DNA from: Ottelia alismoides
Taxonomy: Eukaryota > Streptophyta > Magnoliopsida > Alismatales > Hydrocharitaceae
NCBI GenBank assembly: GCA_037367405.1
Contig: JAZKJV010000680.1
Location: 434,001 to 498,000 of the forward strand
Reading direction: 5' to 3'
Length of the DNA: 64,000 nucleotides
Shown here: positions 46,155 through 57,276 of the stretch, one piece after another
Layout of the letters: each line of letters starts with the position of its first letter
Numbering within the stretch: position 1 is the first letter of the stretch
Notes under the pieces: generated by a model
Seen by the model: only the letters and a program-made list of their open reading frames with translations
Databases searched by the model: none
What the model was told of the DNA's origin: nothing
Position numbers and translations under genes: made by a program

Positions 46155-47069
46155 AGACTAATATCAAAATCGATCATTTTCACAAAATGATATTTTTGGG
46201 GTATCCCATGTACATAGAACACCTTGATTTTTAAGTTTTATAATTCTTTTGTCATTTTCAAACTACATAAAAATCCGGAAAAATATGATAAAATCAAAGA
46301 TAAATATTTGCACATTAATCTATTTTTTTGGATTTTTATTAAGAAAGAAAAAGAAGAAATAAAATAAAATACGAAAAAGACATCTTTTTGTACAAACAGT
46401 TAGTGAAGACTCGGACTCAGTTAATTTCTTTGATTTCAAGCTCAGTTCGGATTTGGATTTTTGTGCATTTTAATAAAACTTTCATCAAAGAAAATAAATA
46501 AAATGGAAATAAAATAAAATGTGTCAATTATGTACATAAAATAATAGGTCAAAAATTGCTAACATACACAATGTACAAAAGAGGCCCAAAACCCAACTTT
46601 CACATATGAGCTCCGATTCACTTGAACTTGGTCTTGTTTTGAAGGTATTTGAATGTAAATTATTACAAAAGTGAGTAGGATCAAAACGGACACTGTATGA
46701 GGAAGATATCGAGGTTTTAGTCCGGAAATCCTAGAACTAGGATTTGGGATTTTGGCCAACTTATTTATTAGTGATTTTTTGTATTTTTCATTTATTCTTG
46801 TTAGTGATATATACACAATGGAGATGGTTTCAAGTCATTTGGAGTTAGCATGAACTAGTTAAAAATCATGGAAGTTAGGCTATTTTACAGGTCAATTGGA
46901 CTGGGATTTTTTGCTTCTTATTTTGTGCAATAATAAGTGATAAAATGCCATTCTTATCAAAACATGCATGAATGCTAATTATGCAGAATAAATGAAGAAG
47001 TGCAAATGAATTTTAAGGATTAGAGCTTAATTAATGACTTTTAGAGTGATGAATATGATATTCATCACT

Positions 47070-48642
47070 CATAAGGACGTCGGACCAGCATGCAATCGGT
47101 GATTGAAACTCGTCTCCGACGAGTTCTTCCCCGTTCATCTAGATAGTGTCCTAGCTGTTCGATCGGAGTCCTCTCCAATTCTAATTTTGCTCATTCACCA
47201 TCGGGAGGCCCTCTGTCGTCAGATCCATATTAGGATCGTGTGTCAGTCATCCATCGCCGAAGGGGTACCACTCATCCAGATCGTTCATCCATAAGTGGAG
47301 TGCCATCTCCTGTTGGATCGCGCTTAATAAGGGGTAAATTGTTCTTAGGCCCCTCTCTGCTTTTTGATCTCAATTTAGTCCTGTAAATATTTTTTGTAGT
47401 TTAAAATAGTTTGGTCATTTTACAGTTAGACCCTTGTGTTTTCAGTATTTGCATTTTAGTCCAATCTGTGTGAAATCACGTGTAGTCTCACGCTTTTCTG
47501 GTACATTTGCATTTTATACCCTGAACTTCATGTACGTTCTAATTTGAAAGGAAAGTTTTTAGTATTCGCATTTATACCCTTGTTGACCCGACTCACGTTT
47601 GTGCACATGACTTTCTAGATAATTTACAAGTTAGGCCCTAAACTTCTTGTGCGTGTTATGATTTGGCCCTGAACTTTAATTTAATTATAAGTAGCTCCCT
47701 ACAATCTATGTGTCTTATTTTTATTTAATTAAATATCAAATTAAGTCCAAAAATTCTATAAAAATTACTGTTAGCTCTAGCTAACATGTGATTATTAAAA
47801 TTTTTGGGATTAATTGTATGTTATGTTTTGTTTTCTAAAAAACAAAAACCCATAAAAATTATTCTGATTGTTTTTGAAAATACATAAAATTCTATAAAAT
47901 CACTTGAAATATTCCATAAAAATTTATTTGTATGTGTTTTGGTATGCTTTACTTTCAGTAGCATTTTTGTTTTAAAAATCATTATAAAAACTCTAAAAAT
48001 CACAAAACTCTTTAAAACTTATAAAAATCATAAAAATCCTTAAAAATACAATTTTAGTTCCTGATTGTAGCATTTTTTATCTTTTCTCATAAAATTACGC
48101 CTAGGACATCAGGATACTTTAAGTATTTTTAATTTGTAATTTTGTCTTGGTTGTACATTGTTTGCATTTTTAGCACTTATTTGATTTTTCTATAAAATCA
48201 TAAAAACTTCAAAAAAATCCCAGAAAATTATCAAAAATACCCTAATATTTGAAAAACACAAAAATATTTTTATTCTTAATTTTTAAGGCATTTTAGTTTT
48301 GAATAAAAATTAAAAAGGTTTGCTTGTGTGCATAGATTCTTTATTAACTTGTTTTTCTCTTTAATTAAAAATCCTCAAAATTTGCAAAATTAAAAATTAA
48401 TAAAAATATGCATTTAATTGTCTAATTTTGACTACTTCGAAGGTTTTATCGTGCTCCTTGAGTTTGACCCTGATCGCTATACCAGGTTAAAGTAAATAGC
48501 GGAGACTGCTTACACTGTTTTGATTGCTTTATGTTTTGCTATGTGGTTCTCTATTTTTCTTGATTGAGCATTGGCCTTGTGATCCGGGTCGCAATGACCC
48601 TTTGATTATTCCATAACCCATATCGCTCGGGCTGCTTCATCA
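47070..48642 (+). repeat. Element D 5' LTR, right part
   Basis: Continues the LTR interrupted at 34919 and matches 60650-62199 of the 3' LTR. Ends ...CTTCATCA, three bases before the primer-binding site. With the left part and the missing 220 bp the LTR would be about 3.36 kb, near the 3328 bp of the 3' LTR. Confidence 0.93.
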
Positions 48643-48645
48643 GAA

Positions 48646-48663
48646 TGGCATCGTTGCTGGGGA
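48646..48663 (+). other. Element D primer-binding site (tRNA-Asp type)
   Basis: TGGCATCGTTGCTGGGGA; differs from the Asp-type site at three bases. Confidence 0.88.
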
Positions 48664-50088
48664 GCACGACTTAGTAGTCATTTTTCAGCTTTTTGTATTT
48701 TGTATCTTTATTTGTTATAACTGCTTTCTGACATATTTCTATTTCACTTCTTGTGCGAGGAACTGCCTGAGGACGCTTTGGAGGAGAACCTCACCTGAGG
48801 AGGAGCAAGAGAAAAACATGGATTAGTTATATTAGATAGAGTAGAGTAGAGTAGAGTAGTTAGTTTTTATTTCAGCAGACTTTTTATTATTGTTGTAATA
48901 ATTCTTGGATAGTTGGACTCTCTTTGACTCTCTTGACCTTATATCGGGGTGTGTTTCGTCGAGCACCGGTGTGCTCGAGGGACCTCACCGAGTTTTTCGT
49001 GGTTTTGTTTTGATCGCCTTTTTCCTATTTGATTCCCGCAGAATTTGGCCCCTAGACTTAGGATTTTCATTGATTGTGACGTAAATAAATTAAGGCCCAA
49101 TCCCTAATAGATTGATTGCACCTATAAAGCATAATTGGACCTTATTAATGATCAAAAAGAAAAAGCTAACTTAATCGGTTGAGAGGTCACGTGCCACTAG
49201 AAGTCGTATACAGCGCTGGTAGGATCCGTTGTGGTGGACACCGATCGACATCTGAGACCACACTCTAACCTCTCTCTCTCTCTCTCTGATTAGTTAACTA
49301 TTGTTCTTCACGATCATTAGAAATTTCTCGTCTAAGGTCATTTCCTTCGTGTATCATATAGATTAGTTTTAATTATGTTTTTTTAATTTATGTGTGGATC
49401 ACTCTGCATGTAGAGTGCTGGCGACAGGTATGCATCTCTTACTTTGCATGCATCATAGTGTTTGATTGTGCATCAGCTTTTTCGACTTCTTCCCCCTATT
49501 TTTGGACTTAAAATAACCCCAGAAAATCGAAAAATTTATTAGGAATTGTTTGTCTTTGAAAAATATCTAAAAAAGTGAAAGTAATAAAATTTGGGACTGC
49601 TAATGCAAACTTGATCTTAAAAGACGTCTCACTTAAAAATATTTGTTTTGGGGAGAGTCGCCCCTTCATTGGTTGGTTTGCTTGAGCGAGAGAGTGACCC
49701 GCACACTAGGCTAGAGTCATACATGAACTTCCATTAGACCATTGGTCTTGGGGGTAGTCATTCTCCAGTGAGGATCTCTCCAGTAGCCGGTAAAGCAACC
49801 CGCAATGTCCTTAGTAGATTGAATTGATCGGGTAGCCAATAAATGATCCGCAATTCATACTAGTTGGGAAAGATCTAGCTTTGCAATTGGGCCAGTCTCC
49901 TAGGAGCATCGAGTTCCTAATAGCTCGCTTAATCGTTCTGCTAGACTGATTGATTACCTAAAATAAAATTGACAAGATTAACGACTAAACCTTTACGGTC
50001 ATCAGCTCGTATTGAGTAGGTGAATTGGGGTTTTTGACTTCTGATCTTGTTTGTATCCAGATCTCATCCACACTATCCCTACTTCACG
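48664..50088 (+). other. Element D leader
   Basis: Noncoding leader of about 1.4 kb. GAGTA repeats at about 48840-48861, a CT microsatellite near 49267-49290, and the leader hairpin at 49650-49664. It matches element C leader in order. No gene seen. Confidence 0.75.
49650..49664 (+). promoter_or_regulatory. Conserved leader hairpin (element D)
   Basis: GGGGAGAGTCGCCCC: four G.C pairs closing a seven-base loop. Followed by TTGGTTGGTTTGCTTGAG, present (partly) in C and recognisable in B. Confidence 0.6.
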
Positions 50089-52700
50089 ATGATGGGAAGG
50101 AGGTTCCTTAGGCTGCCTTTGGAAGCACCGCTCTCAAACACTCCTCCCCACTCATCTCGGGCAGTTTCAGAGAGACCAGACCCACTCTCCGAACCTAAGT
50201 TCGCTACCACCCTGTTCCCCCTCGACCACCCTTCTTCCACCAATCCTGAGGTACCTGAGAAGAGGCCAGCATAGATTTATGTTCACTTGATGGCACTTGA
50301 GTTGGGGTCTTTTGCCTATGCAGAGACCCGCGAGATGGCCAGTAGCAAGGGATGCACCGATGAGTAGCCCCATGGTTAGACCTATGTTCTAGATCAGGGT
50401 TCCATCAACAACAGACTCCTAGCCTCCCTGGAGACGATGCAGAGAGAGATTAGAGATCAAGGAGCATTTATCGTCGAGGTGTGCAGAGAGTTAGTGCATA
50501 TACGAGCCGACAAAAGAGAGCCGCAGCAAGCAGCCGGTGGAGACATCCCAACACCTAGAGGAGGAGCAAACAAACACCTAGAGGATCAACCAGAGCCAGT
50601 TAGACAACCACGACCGATGAGGCAGTTGTACAACCCTGGTGCAACTCTCACTCATCGATGGATTCAGTTCCCTGAGATTCTGGGCGACTTCAAGCACGGC
50701 CCCCAGACGATCCAGCGCTTGCCCAAGTTCCATGGGCTAGCCACCGAGGAGTCGTGTATGCACTTGCAGGAATTTGAGATGATCTGTAGCACTGACCACG
50801 ACAGATTCATGGACGAGGACACTATCAAGATGATAGCATTCCCTTTCTCCTTGGTCGACAGAGAAGCCTACTGATTAAAGCATTTAGGGAGATATCTTAC
50901 CACTTGGGAACAGATCCAGATTATGTACTTGAACAAGTATTATCCACTCGGTCGGACCAATGCAACGAGAGCACTGATCAATAATTTCACCATGATCCCT
51001 AACGAGCAGTTTCATGAGGTGTGGGATCGATTTCGTGAGCTCATCGACCGATATCCACACCATGACATATCCAAGCCCGATCTTGTTCAGAGATTCTTTT
51101 GTAGCCTGACACCTGAGCTGTAGGGGCTTGTCAATGCCTCTTGTGGAGGTTCCGACTTCACCAAGGATGAAGACTAGGTCTGGGCCATCTATGAGGAGAT
51201 GGCCGAGAACTATTCGGTTATATCCCAGACCCATGTCTACACACAAGGGAAACTCCTTCCATAGGTCGTGTCTATCAGAGGATAGCACGGGTTGATGCAG
51301 GTCCATCCACTTCATAAGAAGCAACAGCACAGGTAGAGTCATCGGCAGCTGACATGGGTATCATTAGTGAGAAGTTGGACTGCATAGAGATTATTGAGAA
51401 GAAGTAGTGCTAGAGCATGATGCAGATCGACCAGTTGGCACAGACTCTTAGTGACTTGAAGACCCAGATCATGTGTCTCCAAGAGGCACAAATGGCTTCT
51501 CAGTCCTGTCTCAGGTCACGGGCTGATCTTACAAGCAGCAGCTCTTCCCAGCACTTCACACAGTACCGCCAGGTTCACCACATCTAGGCAGAGCCGGTTC
51601 AGTCGTTGCAGTAGCACTACTCTCAGTCACCATCTTAGGATACTCAGATGGTGGTGTATCATCTCGATCAGCCCCTGGCAGTTCTTCCCCCTTCCCCGTA
51701 CGAGCAGGAGCCATTAATGGTAGTCAACGAGATTTGGTATGATCAGAAGCAGCACGGGATCTGCCGAGATCACCCCGGATTCAGGTGGTCTACCAGAGCC
51801 ACCTCGTCCCCACAACAACCTTCAGCTTTGGGTGGACAGAGCAACCAGCAGCAGCAGCAGCCCCAGTACTCCCACCAGCCACAGTATTACCAGTCAGGTC
51901 CTCATCCCTACCAGCAGGGACAGCAGTGGAGGCAGCACCAGCAGCAGCCTAAGCCGTTCACTCAGTCTCCCCCTCACTAGTACCAAAGCCAGTCTCATTT
52001 TTAGCGAGGCAACCCGTCTGGTTCTCATGGACCAGCCTATGAGAACCCAAATCTTGATGATCTAGCCCGCATACTCTCAGACCAACAAGCATCCATCAGG
52101 TGGGAGATGGACGGGTTCAGGCAGGAGATGAGGAAAATCATAAAGGGAAAGGCCACCATACCCGCTCAGATCGAGCCCAACCCGAACAAACTATAGAGGA
52201 AATCTGAGCAGGTACAGTTCATAGAGACCACCACTCCTAGTGAGTCATTGGGTGATATTACTTCCTACATATTTGATGATGATTTTGTGATACTTAGGAG
52301 TGGTAGGATGATAGTCGGTAATGCCTCATCTGAGTGACAGCCACATGAGGATCTAGGAGCACCATACGAGGAGGATAGCAGTGCTGATGCCTCTAATGAT
52401 GCTGTTGATGACAGTGGTGCTGAAGACACCAAGGATGATGATCTAGTCGATGGTGCTGAAGACGTGACTTCTCAAGATGCAGTAGGTGGTACTGATGCCA
52501 CCATTCTTCCTTATGTTGAGCCAGAGCGCCGTACTGATGCTGCGAAGACTTATGTCATGGGTGGTGATGATGCCACCATGTCTACTCTAGTTGTGTTTCC
52601 TCTTGTTTTTGTATCTCAGGACAATATTAAAAAGACCAAAAAATTAATAAAGGAAAAGTTTCTTCATCTTCTTCGATCCCATATGTGTTGCATGATGATC
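50089..52700 (+). pseudogene. Element D gag
   Basis: Starts at MMGRRFLRLPLEAP (50089). A coiled or Gln/Arg-rich stretch METMQREIRDQG-type follows (about 50430-50500). Next is the retrotransposon capsid core: TIQRLPKFHGLATEESCMHLQEFEMICS, KMIAFPFSLVDREAY, LTTWEQIQIMYLNKYYPLG, FHEVWDRFRELIDRYPHHDI and LVQRFFCSLTPEL (about 50700-51123). A Gln/Pro/Tyr-rich tail (51640-51980), LDDLARILSDQQASIRWEMD and an acidic Asp-rich end follow. It would form the cytoplasmic particle. I saw no CCHC knuckle. Of about 17 in-frame stops up to 52340, about 14 are TAG. One frame change occurs near 51290. Confidence 0.88.
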
Positions 52701-53430
52701 AGTCTATGGACTCTATTCCTTCACAGATGCAGGAACCTCTTCCTAGCCCTCTATTTGAGAAGGGCCCATCTATCCCCTTCCCTCAGGCACTCCGCTTGGT
52801 GAAGGAGAATAAAAAAGAAAATCCAAAAAGACCCAGCTGTTAGAGTTCAGCCTGCAGGTGATAGACAGATTCCATATCCAGATGACTATAGGAGGCACTT
52901 GAGCGCATCCCTCTCTTCCAAAAGAACTTGAGAGAGAAGATCACCATCCTTAGGAAGAGAAGAAACCACAATGCAGAGATCCATATGCTCACGCGTGCCA
53001 CATGCTTCGTGATTCAGAACCGTTTGCCAGCCAAGAGGTCAGAAGCAAGAGCTCCTATGTCGGATGCCACATTCATGAGTAGAGATTCGATCATACTCTA
53101 CTAGACAGTGGCTCTTGCATCAAACTTCTTCCAGCAGCCTTTCTCAACCGATTTGAGTTTATCCCTCTTCGACAGAGCAGGACAGTCCTTCAGTTTGCTG
53201 ATAGATCTATCAAGAGGCCGAATGAGATACTAAAGGACGTGCTCATCACAATTCAGGGCCTGAAATTCCCTGTGGACTTCGTTATATTGGACATGGATAC
53301 CCTGAGTCTGTGACAGATACCCCCATCATTTTAGGACGTCCATTCTTGGCCACAACCAAGGCGGTGTCCGACTATGATAGTGGGAAGGTGTACTTTCGCA
53401 TTGAGGGAGAAAGTATACAAATAGAGATGA
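52701..53430 (+). pseudogene. Element D linker and aspartic protease
   Basis: Linker with FQKNLREKITILRKRRNHNAEIHML, then the protease LLDSGSCIKLLPAAFLNRF. It has the intact catalytic DSG at 53104-53112, then VLQFADRSIKRPNEILKDVLITIQGLKFPVDFVILDMDT. After a stop and frame change, PIILGRPFLATT (about 53325-53355) completes the fold. It would cut Gag-Pol. It matters as the reference for the altered protease-like domains in elements A and B. Confidence 0.88.
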
Positions 53431-55082
53431 TCGATGAGACCAGAGCACGAGATTTAGTTGCTCAGACCAGTTTACCGATATAGAGCATATGATAGAGGCA
53501 GAGAGAGGCATCCACTAGGAGTGCAATTATGTGATCACAGATGATGAAGCAGTTTGGCCCGACTACATTTCACAAGCTCTTGTTGCACCTTCAGATATTA
53601 CAGATTCACGTCTTCCAGCAAATGAGAGTTCGGAGAACACACTCTTGGTCGAGGACACTTTCGAGGCTTATGACCGCGTTCAGGATAGAGAAGCAGATTA
53701 TATTTCATGTGCTTCCGATTCAGATCCCTCAGACTCAGACATAAACTAGGATGATTTTGATAAATTGTTACCTTGTCTGATTCCCACAGAGCCAGTAACT
53801 AGGGTGGAGATTGAGCTAGCACCGATTGTAGACACACCAGCAGGGTCGTCTTCGCCAGTTTCACATGATCAGCTTGAGTTCTCACATTCAGATCTAGTTG
53901 TCTTCACGTAGACATTCCAGAATCCATATTTGCCAGCTCCCAGTTGCCCAGAGTTGAAGCCCTTGCCACAGTTGCTGAAGTATAGATTTCTTGTGGGTGA
54001 GCATGTGATGTACCTAGTCATTATCTCAGCGGATTTGACTGGAGAGCAAGAATCTCGTTTGATGGAGGTTCTTCAAAGGAACCACAAGGCATTAGGATGG
54101 AGCGTAGCTGATCTCTAGGGGATAAGTCTGTCCCTGTTCTCCCACCATATATATCTCGAAGAGGATGCTAGGCCATCGTGTGAGTTGCAGCGACGGCTGA
54201 ACCCGAATCTTAGAGAAGTGGTCATGAAAGAGATATCAAAATAGTGGAGCGTTGATTTTATCTACCCCCGACTCCAAGTGGGTTAGTCTGTTACATGTGG
54301 TGCCCAAAAGACGGTCATCACTATAGTTGTGAGTGAGTTTGGAGAAGAGATCGCTACCTGGGTACCCACTTCTTGGAGGGTCTGTGTGGACTACAGACAA
54401 TTGAATCAGGCCACCAAGAAGGATCATTTCCTGCTACCTTTTATTGATCAGATTATATAGAGTATAGCCAGGAAGAGTCATTAATGCTTCCTTGATAGGT
54501 ACTCAAGATATAATCAGGTGGCCATAGCACCCGAAGACCAGAACAAAATGACATTCACATGTCCGTTTGGGACTTATGCTTTCAGACGGATGCCCTTTGG
54601 TCTATGTAATGCCCTGGCAACATTCCAAAGGTGCATGTTGTCCATCTTCTCGGACCTGGCGGGTGACTATTTGGAGGTCTTCATGGATGCCTTCTCGGTC
54701 TACGGTGATGGGTTTGATGCTTGTCTTGACTGCTTAGACCATGTAATTCAGTGTTGCATAGAGGTCCTTCTAGTTCTATCTTGGGAGAAGAGTCACTTCA
54801 TGTTGACATAAGGGATAGTGCTTGGTCATATCATCTATAATTAGGGCATGGAGGTTGATCCGACCAAGGTGGATATCATCAGGAAACTCAATCCATCGTC
54901 CAACTTGCGGCAGTTGCGGTCTTTTCTGGGGCATGTCAATTTTTACCGACATTTTATTCAGGACTTCAGCAGGATTGCCCGACCGCTTACTGATCTGCTA
55001 TTGAAATACACCGAGTTCATTGTAGATGATAGGTGTCTTGCATCTTTTGAGACTCTCAATAATCTAGTTGTTGAGGCTCTTG
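53431..55082 (+). pseudogene. Element D reverse transcriptase
   Basis: An acidic spacer (DSDPSDSDIN near 53740) is followed by the RT N-terminal region PELKPLPQLLKYRFL...ALGWSVADL (53930-54118). Next come WRVCVDYRQLNQATKKDHFLLPFIDQ, FLDRYSRYNQVAIAPEDQNKMTFTCPFGTYAFRRMPFGLCNALATFQRCM and EVFMDAFSVYGDGFD, then GMEVDPTKVDIIRKL and LRSFLGHVNFYRHFIQDFSRIARPLTDLL. The first catalytic Asp lies in FLDRYS. The polymerase motif F-M-D-D is changed to F-M-D-A (GCC at 54689-54691), so the enzyme would be dead even without the stops at 54118, 54460 and 54482 (approximate), and at 54809 and 54842. Confidence 0.92.
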
Positions 55083-55468
55083 TCCTTCAGCCGCCTGATT
55101 GGTCTCTCCCATTCGAGATCATAACGGATGCCTCTGATTTTGTCGTAGGGATTATGCAAGGACAGAGGAGGGATGGTTTACCTTATGACATTCACTACGC
55201 TAGCCATACTTTGGATGCTGCCTAGCAGAACTACATAGTCATAGAGAAAGAGATGCTAGCCGTAGTCTTTGCCGTGGATAAGTTCAGATCGTATATTCTT
55301 GGATCCAAAGTGACTATTTACACTGATCATACCACCATCAAGTACCTCATGGAAAAGAAGGATGCCAAAGCTAGATTGACCAGATGGATCCTTCTACTCC
55401 AGGAGTTTGATATAGAGATTAAGGATAAGCCTGGAGTCAAGAATGTGGTGGCAGATCATCTCTCCTGA
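55083..55468 (+). pseudogene. Element D RNase H
   Basis: LPFEIITDASDFVVGIMQGQRRDGLPYDIHYASHTLDAA, stop TAG (55223), then [69 protein letters not shown] and VVADHLS. Catalytic acids are visible as TDAS, IEKEML, YTDH and ADHLS. It degrades template RNA during cDNA synthesis. Only one stop interrupts it, making it the best preserved domain of D. Confidence 0.92.
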
Positions 55469-56790
55469 TTGGAACATCTTGAGGAATCTGAGCAGATTGA
55501 GCCTATCACTGAGACCTTCCCAGATGAGGTGATCATTGCTATCGCCTCACTCCCATGGTATGACGACATTGTGAACTATGTTGTCGCTAATAAAGTTCCA
55601 CAAGTTTGGCCCAGAGAGCGACTTGAGACTTTCCTTGCGAAGGCCAAGTCGTACCATTAGGAGGATCCCATCCTTTATCATGACGGAGGGGATAGCGTCT
55701 GGTGTCGGTGCATTCCTCAGGAGGAGCACCATAGTGTCCTCACTTACTGCCACAAAGTTGAGGCAGGAGGACATCATTCTGGGAGGAGAACAACACAGAA
55801 AGTGCTCCAATCCGGCCATTGGTGGCCTACCCTCTTCAAGAATTTCGATGAATTCATGAAGAGGTGTACTGACTGTCAAAGGATGGGCACTTGTGGACAG
55901 CGTGATATGATGCTGATGTGGCCCATTCACTTCTGTCAACAATCTTAGGGATTTGAGTACATTCTGTTGGTTGTTGATTATGTGAGTTGTTGGGTTGAGG
56001 CCATTCCTGCCTAAATCGTAGATGCTAAGACTGTTTGCATATTTTTTAGGAAAAATATCATTTCACGGTTTGGGGTCCCTAGAGTTCTGATATCTGACAG
56101 GGGGTTGCATTTTATCAACGACAAGGTAAAGGCCCTTGCTAACGAATTCAGCATAGACCATCGAGTAGCCACTCCATATCATCCTCAGACCAACGGTCTT
56201 GCTGAAATATCGAACAGAGAGATCAAGACGATACTGCAGAAGGTCGTTTGCCCAGACCGAAAGGATTGGTCATAGCTTTTGGACTCGGTCTTGTGGGCAT
56301 ATCGGACTTCCTTCAAGACACCTTTGGGTACGTCTTCCTTTCGTCTCGTTTATGGCAAGCCATGCCATTTACCTGCGAAAATAAAGTATAATACTATGGG
56401 TTGCCACTAAGATATTATTGGATCCAGAAAGTATAGGAGATTAGAGGAAGGCAGAATTGGCAGCCCTGGAGGAGCTTAGAGATACAACCTTTTCGAGTAG
56501 CCTACAGTATAAGGAGCGAGTAAAGATATGGCATGATTCTCATATCATCCATAAAGCAGTTTGAGCCAAACTAAAGAGTATGGTTATTCGATGCGAGGTT
56601 GAGATTATTTCCAGGGAAGTTACAAAGAAAGTGGAAGGGACCATACTTGGTCCGAAATATGCATCACAATGACATCATTGATATCTGAGATGTCATCTGA
56701 GTCCACCTTTAGAGTTAATAGTCAGCACCTGAAGCCATATCTAGATCATGATCCGTTGATCGTTGATGTTTCCCCTATTCATTTTGCATG
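55469..56790 (+). pseudogene. Element D integrase
   Basis: N-terminal zinc-binding part in shifted frames (HHSGRRTTQKVLQSGHWWPTLFKNFDEFMKRCTDCQRMG, with the C-x2-C end). The catalytic core follows: LVVDYVSCWVEAIPA (first Asp), [16 protein letters not shown] (second Asp), [27 protein letters not shown] (catalytic Glu in NREIK), WAYRTSFKTPLGTSSFRLVYGKPCHLP. The C-terminus ends SQHLKPYLDHDPLIVDVSPIHFA (stop TGA about 56788). It inserts cDNA into the genome. No chromodomain recognised. Interrupted by several stops and shifts (for example near 55660, 55950, 56270). Confidence 0.9.
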
Positions 56791-56920
56791 AGATGTGGTC
56801 TTCGACTTACATCAGTTACATCTCATGCCTGATTATCACTGTCTTCCACCCTTGTATAGATCCAGATGTCCATATCGAACATTCTTTGGTCTAACACTCC
56901 ATTGGCATCGTATGATTATG
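56791..56920 (+). other. Element D spacer after integrase
   Basis: Short noncoding stretch before the inverted-repeat array. Nothing else seen. Confidence 0.5.
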
Positions 56921-57276
56921 CTATACTTAGGGTGTACTTTACCCTAAGTATGGGGATTGTCAGACTTTTGATTATTCTTTTGATTCTTTCTACCTCTATT
57001 TTGCAGCCTATACTTAGCAATATTTTACCCTAAGTAGAGGGGAGGGAAACCCTATACATTCTAACCCTCGGTTTTGTCCTTGATACAGTTTTCTATACTT
57101 AGGATTACTCGATCCGAAGTATAAAGGAATGACCGACTTCCATTGATCTATTCTTTTATTCATCATTTTAGTATAGCCCTTCTTTTCACTTCCTGATACT
57201 AAGCACGAGCTATGCCTTCTTCATCGTTCTTTTATCACTCTGAGGACATCGTTTGAGCTAAGTATAGGGGGTGTCG
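56921..57276 (+). repeat. PPT-like inverted-repeat array (element D)
   Basis: Four units. 56921-56953: CTATACTTAGGGT, 7-base loop, ACCCTAAGTATGG. 57007-57042: CCTATACTTAGC...CTAAGTAGAGGGG. 57093-57125: CTATACTTAGGAT...ATCCGAAGTATAA. 57194-57272: long-loop unit, GATACTAAGCACGAGC...GAGCTAAGTATAGGGGG with CACTCTGAGGACATC in the loop. Same number, spacing and final long-loop unit as in element A (7842-8207). Confidence 0.88.

Larger units (their letters stand above)
34920..47069 (-). mobile_element. Element B: non-autonomous gypsy-like LTR retrotransposon (complete)
   Basis: 12.15 kb on the minus strand with both LTRs. It is inserted in the 5' LTR of element D, whose halves rejoin cleanly when B is removed. 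The layout matches element A: LTR, Asp-type primer-binding site, leader with the conserved hairpin, one protein region with a protease-like domain, an array of PPT-like inverted repeats, polypurine tract, LTR. No RT or integrase was seen. Confidence 0.93.
43785..47069 (-). repeat. Element B 5' LTR (3285 bp)
   Basis: Minus strand starts TGATGAAT, five bases, ATTCATCA at 47069 (palindromic end as in element A) and ends at 43785, where the final A of the usual CGTCA reads G. Direct repeat of 34920-38241. GC-rich section about 44770-45900. Confidence 0.94.
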
